From NCBI GenBank assembly GCA_035267785.1, contig DATFLL010000009.1, forward strand, positions 1-49,138: DNA of 49,138 nt, given 5' to 3'. The stretch comes from DATFLL01 sp035267785 (GTDB lineage: Bacteria; Pseudomonadota; Gammaproteobacteria; DATFLL01). The number at the start of each line of letters is the position of its first letter. Within the stretch, counting starts at the first letter, position 1. The position numbers and the translations under genes are program-made. Below, in pieces: positions 47,993-49,138 of the stretch. The notes beneath the pieces were generated by a model. That model saw only the letters and a program-made list of their open reading frames with translations. It made no database searches and was not told the origin of the DNA.

Positions 47993-49138
47993 ATGACACA
48001 GGACAAACCCATCCCGCAGCCGGGCTGCGACGACTACGACCCGAACTCCCTGACCGTTGAGCAGGCGATGCGCCGCATCGCCGAGTCGGTCGAGCCCATC
48101 GACGGCACCGAATCGGTCGCACTGCGCGCCGCGCTGGGGCGCACCCTGGACGAGGACGTGCTCTCCCCCATCGACGTACCGCCGTATACCAATTCGGCGA
48201 TGGACGGTTATGCACTGCGCGGCACGGACCTGCCCGACCAGGGGGAGGCTCGCCTGCAGGTCGTCGGCACGGCGCTGGCCGGTCAGCCCTTCGAGAGCGG
48301 CGTCGGCGCCGGCCAATGCGTGCGCATCATGACCGGCGCCAAGATGCCCGAGGGCGCCGACACCGTCGTGATGCAGGAGCACACCGAGCGCGAGGACAAT
48401 ACCGTGCGCATCGGCAGCGGTCATCGACCGGGTCAGAACGTGCGTGCCGCGGGCGAGGATCTCGCGCGCGGCAAACCGGTGCTCTCGCGGGGCAAGCGCC
48501 TCGGCCCCGCCGACATCGGCCTGCTCGCCTCCCTCGGCGTCCCCGAGGTACGCGTCAAACGCCGCCTGCGCGTGGCCTTCTTTTCCACCGGCGACGAGCT
48601 GCGCTCGCTGGGCGAGCCGCTCGAGGAAGGGCAGATCTACGATTCCAACCGCTACACCCTGCACGGGCTGCTCAGCGAGCTCGGCGTCGAGCTCATCGAC
48701 ATGGGTGTGGTGCGCGACCGCCGCGAGGACGTCGAGGCGGCCTTCGAGCAGGCCGCCGGTACTGCGGACGCAGTGATCACCTCCGGCGGCGTTTCGGTCG
48801 GCGAGGCCGACTACGTCAAGGACACGCTCGAGCGCCTCGGCCAAGTGGGCTTTTGGAAGATCGCCATGAAACCCGGACGACCGCTGGCCTTCGGTCGGGT
48901 GGGCCGCGCCTACTTCTTCGGCCTGCCGGGCAACCCGGTCTCCGTCATGGCGACCTTCTACGAGCTGGTCCTGCCGGCGCTGCGCCGCCTGATGGGCCAG
49001 GAGCACACCCAACCGGTCAGTCTGACCGTTCCCTGCGCCGAGCGTCTGAAAAAGCGCCCGGGGCGGGTCGATTTCCAGCGCGGCATCCTGACGCGCGAGG
49101 CCGACGGCACGCTGGCGGTGCGCAGCACCGGTTCGCAG
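47993..49138 (+). CDS. moeA: molybdopterin molybdenumtransferase MoeA, 3' end missing
   Basis: 382 codons are present and the frame is open at the window end. Motifs: DVPPYTNSAMDGYALR, VRIMTGAKMPEGADTVVMQE, STGDELRSLGEPL, TSGGVSVGEADYVKD, KPGRPLAFG and FGLPGNPVSVMATFYEL. It inserts molybdate into adenylylated molybdopterin. It follows mobB by 110 bases, completing a Mo-cofactor cluster. The start ATG at 47993 lacks a clear ribosome binding site. Confidence 0.94.
   Translation, partial: MTQDKPIPQPGCDDYDPNSLTVEQAMRRIAESVEPIDGTESVALRAALGRTLDEDVLSPIDVPPYTNSAMDGYALRGTDLPDQGEARLQVVGTALAGQPFESGVGAGQCVRIMTGAKMPEGADTVVMQEHTEREDNTVRIGSGHRPGQNVRAAGEDLARGKPVLSRGKRLGPADIGLLASLGVPEVRVKRRLRVAFFSTGDELRSLGEPLEEGQIYDSNRYTLHGLLSELGVELIDMGVVRDRREDVEAAFEQAAGTADAVITSGGVSVGEADYVKDTLERLGQVGFWKIAMKPGRPLAFGRVGRAYFFGLPGNPVSVMATFYELVLPALRRLMGQEHTQPVSLTVPCAERLKKRPGRVDFQRGILTREADGTLAVRSTGSQ

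Noticed and set aside
1..49138. CRISPR arrays or rRNA genes
   Set aside because: No regularly spaced repeat array or rRNA sequence was seen; the only tandem repeats are the short 7- and 10-base arrays listed.

Overview
The window looks like a chromosomal segment of a high-GC gammaproteobacterium, possibly of the Chromatiales/Ectothiorhodospiraceae type. That is inferred from protein similarity recalled from memory and from gene order. On the right, the minus strand carries the classical gammaproteobacterial block nnr, tsaE, amiB, mutL, miaA, hfq, hflX, hflK, hflC, a yjeT-like gene, hisZ and purA, with queG divergent from nnr. On the left, rnr, rlmB and rpsF continue the same block. The presence of hisZ separates the organism from the enterics.

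Layout. Positions 1-3480 hold rpsF (start only), rlmB and rnr on the minus strand. Positions 3565-3721 hold a tRNA-Leu(CAG) with its own promoter on the plus strand. Positions 3722-4414 contain no intact gene, only possible coding relics. Positions 4415-29041 are a 24.6 kb minus-strand cluster that by eye is clearly less GC-rich than its flanks. It sits exactly between purA and rnr, which are near neighbours in many gammaproteobacteria. Positions 29042-30038 hold the cluster leader, a decayed IS3-family transposase and the purA terminator. Positions 30039-43300 are the housekeeping block. Positions 43318-49138 hold queG, a PfkB sugar kinase, an exported GlcG-like protein, a Nudix ADP-ribose pyrophosphatase, and mobA-mobB-moeA for molybdenum cofactor synthesis. 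moeA runs off the end.

The accessory cluster is the most interesting part. In transcription order it encodes: a small exported coiled-coil protein; three exported TPR proteins, two with lipoboxes; a small exported protein of about 104 residues; a TolQ/ExbB-type channel protein; two TolR/ExbD-type proteins; a TonB-like AgmX/PglI-tail protein with a large cytoplasmic coiled coil; after a 700-base gap, a giant (about 2,860-residue) exported protein with about 14 DUF11-like repeats; and, translationally coupled to it, a 1,707-residue protein with three OmpA-like domains followed by a predicted outer-membrane beta-barrel. The TolQ-TolR-TolR-TonB-like-TPR core resembles the conserved core of the Myxococcus Agl-Glt gliding machinery (AglR, AglQ, AglS, GltG/GltJ, GltD/GltE). 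Here it is joined to a giant repeat protein and an OmpA-barrel protein. The working hypothesis is a proton-motive-force-powered, envelope-spanning machine that acts on, exports or moves a giant surface or periplasmic filament. Its function (gliding, adhesion or secretion) cannot be settled from sequence.

How the rest fits together: nnr repairs damaged NAD(P)H; tsaE, miaA and queG act on tRNA; amiB splits septal peptidoglycan; mutL acts in mismatch repair; hfq, hflX, hflK and hflC cover RNA chaperoning, ribosome rescue and FtsH control; purA, hisZ, rnr, rlmB and rpsF serve AMP and histidine synthesis, RNA decay and the ribosome.
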